Shown here: positions 6,770 to 6,826 of the stretch, piece by piece
How the letters are laid out: each line of letters begins with the position of its first letter
Position numbering within the stretch: the first letter of the stretch is position 1
Assembly (NCBI GenBank): GCA_007126465.1
Contig: SLBE01000042.1
Coordinates: forward strand, 1 to 6,826
Length of the DNA stretch: 6,826 nucleotides
Direction: 5' to 3'
From: Syntrophomonadaceae bacterium
GTDB lineage: Bacteria; Bacillota; Dethiobacteria; DTU022
Notes under the pieces: model-generated
What the model was told of the DNA's origin: nothing
Database searches by the model: none
Seen by the model: only the letters and a program-made list of their open reading frames with translations
Translations under genes and position numbers: made by a program

Positions 6770-6826
6770 TTAATGTAAGATCGTTGTCAGAGATTCCTTC
6801 AATTGCTGCTTATTATGATCTGATAA
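6770..6826 (-). CDS. Possible C-terminal fragment of an upstream operon gene
   Basis: On the - strand, 18 codons are open from the window edge to TAA at 6770-6772, immediately followed by TAG. The encoded tail (LSDHNKQQLKESLTTILH) would form an amphipathic helix. The stop would sit directly before the Shine-Dalgarno of the 814-residue gene, 15 bases from its start, the usual layout inside an operon. Eighteen open codons have roughly a 40 percent chance of arising randomly. A second reading is that an upstream gene ends in another frame at the tandem stops TAATAA (6810-6815), leaving a leader of about 55 bases. Confidence 0.3.
   Translation of the reverse strand, partial: LSDHNKQQLKESLTTILH

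Noticed and set aside
6755..6826. Promoter for the 814-residue gene on the - strand
   Set aside because: CTGACA at about 6782-6787 resembles a -35, but no -10 sits at suitable spacing. CATAAT near the edge lacks a visible -35. An upstream gene may run into this region, so no call is made.
1..6826. CRISPR arrays, tRNA or rRNA genes, insertion sequences, attachment sites
   Set aside because: No regularly spaced direct repeats, cloverleaf-like sequence, transposase motif or terminal inverted repeats were seen by eye. Coding sequence covers nearly the whole window.

Overview
The window looks like chromosomal DNA from a low-to-medium GC Firmicute, probably a clostridial lineage. The grounds are strong Shine-Dalgarno sites (GAGGAG, AGGAG, GGAGG), tightly packed genes, a NarL-type two-component pair beside a LiaI-like membrane protein, and bacterial GYF_2 membrane proteins. 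The lineage is an inference from style, not from a marker gene.

The left part reads on the + strand. A membrane histidine kinase, cut by the window edge (1-1065), overlaps its LuxR/NarL-type response regulator (1058-1717) by 8 bases. After a 121-base gap comes a small six-helix LiaI/LiaF-TM-like membrane protein (1839-2342). The gap holds two inverted repeats with the same ATGAC(C/T) half-site, and the second overlaps the -35 of a plausible promoter. The simplest reading is that the regulator controls the membrane protein gene in response to an envelope signal.

The right part reads on the - strand and converges on the left part at a hairpin that can terminate transcription from both sides (2412-2447). 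In transcription order it encodes an 814-residue GYF_2 protein with one membrane span and a large unrecognised outer region (6754-4310), a divergent Lgt-family membrane protein (4282-3449), and a 313-residue GYF_2 protein with one span and a C-terminal MORN-repeat region (3446-2505). The genes are 27 and 2 bases apart, so this is almost certainly one operon. It probably continues past the right edge of the window.

The most interesting object is this GYF / Lgt-like / GYF-MORN operon. Both GYF proteins appear to place the GYF domain in the cytoplasm and the rest outside. The shorter one has a run of five prolines between its GYF domain and its span, which is a possible GYF ligand. The Lgt-like protein lacks several residues important in E. 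coli Lgt, and neither partner carries a lipobox cysteine. I infer a membrane assembly of unknown function; nothing in the window shows what it does.
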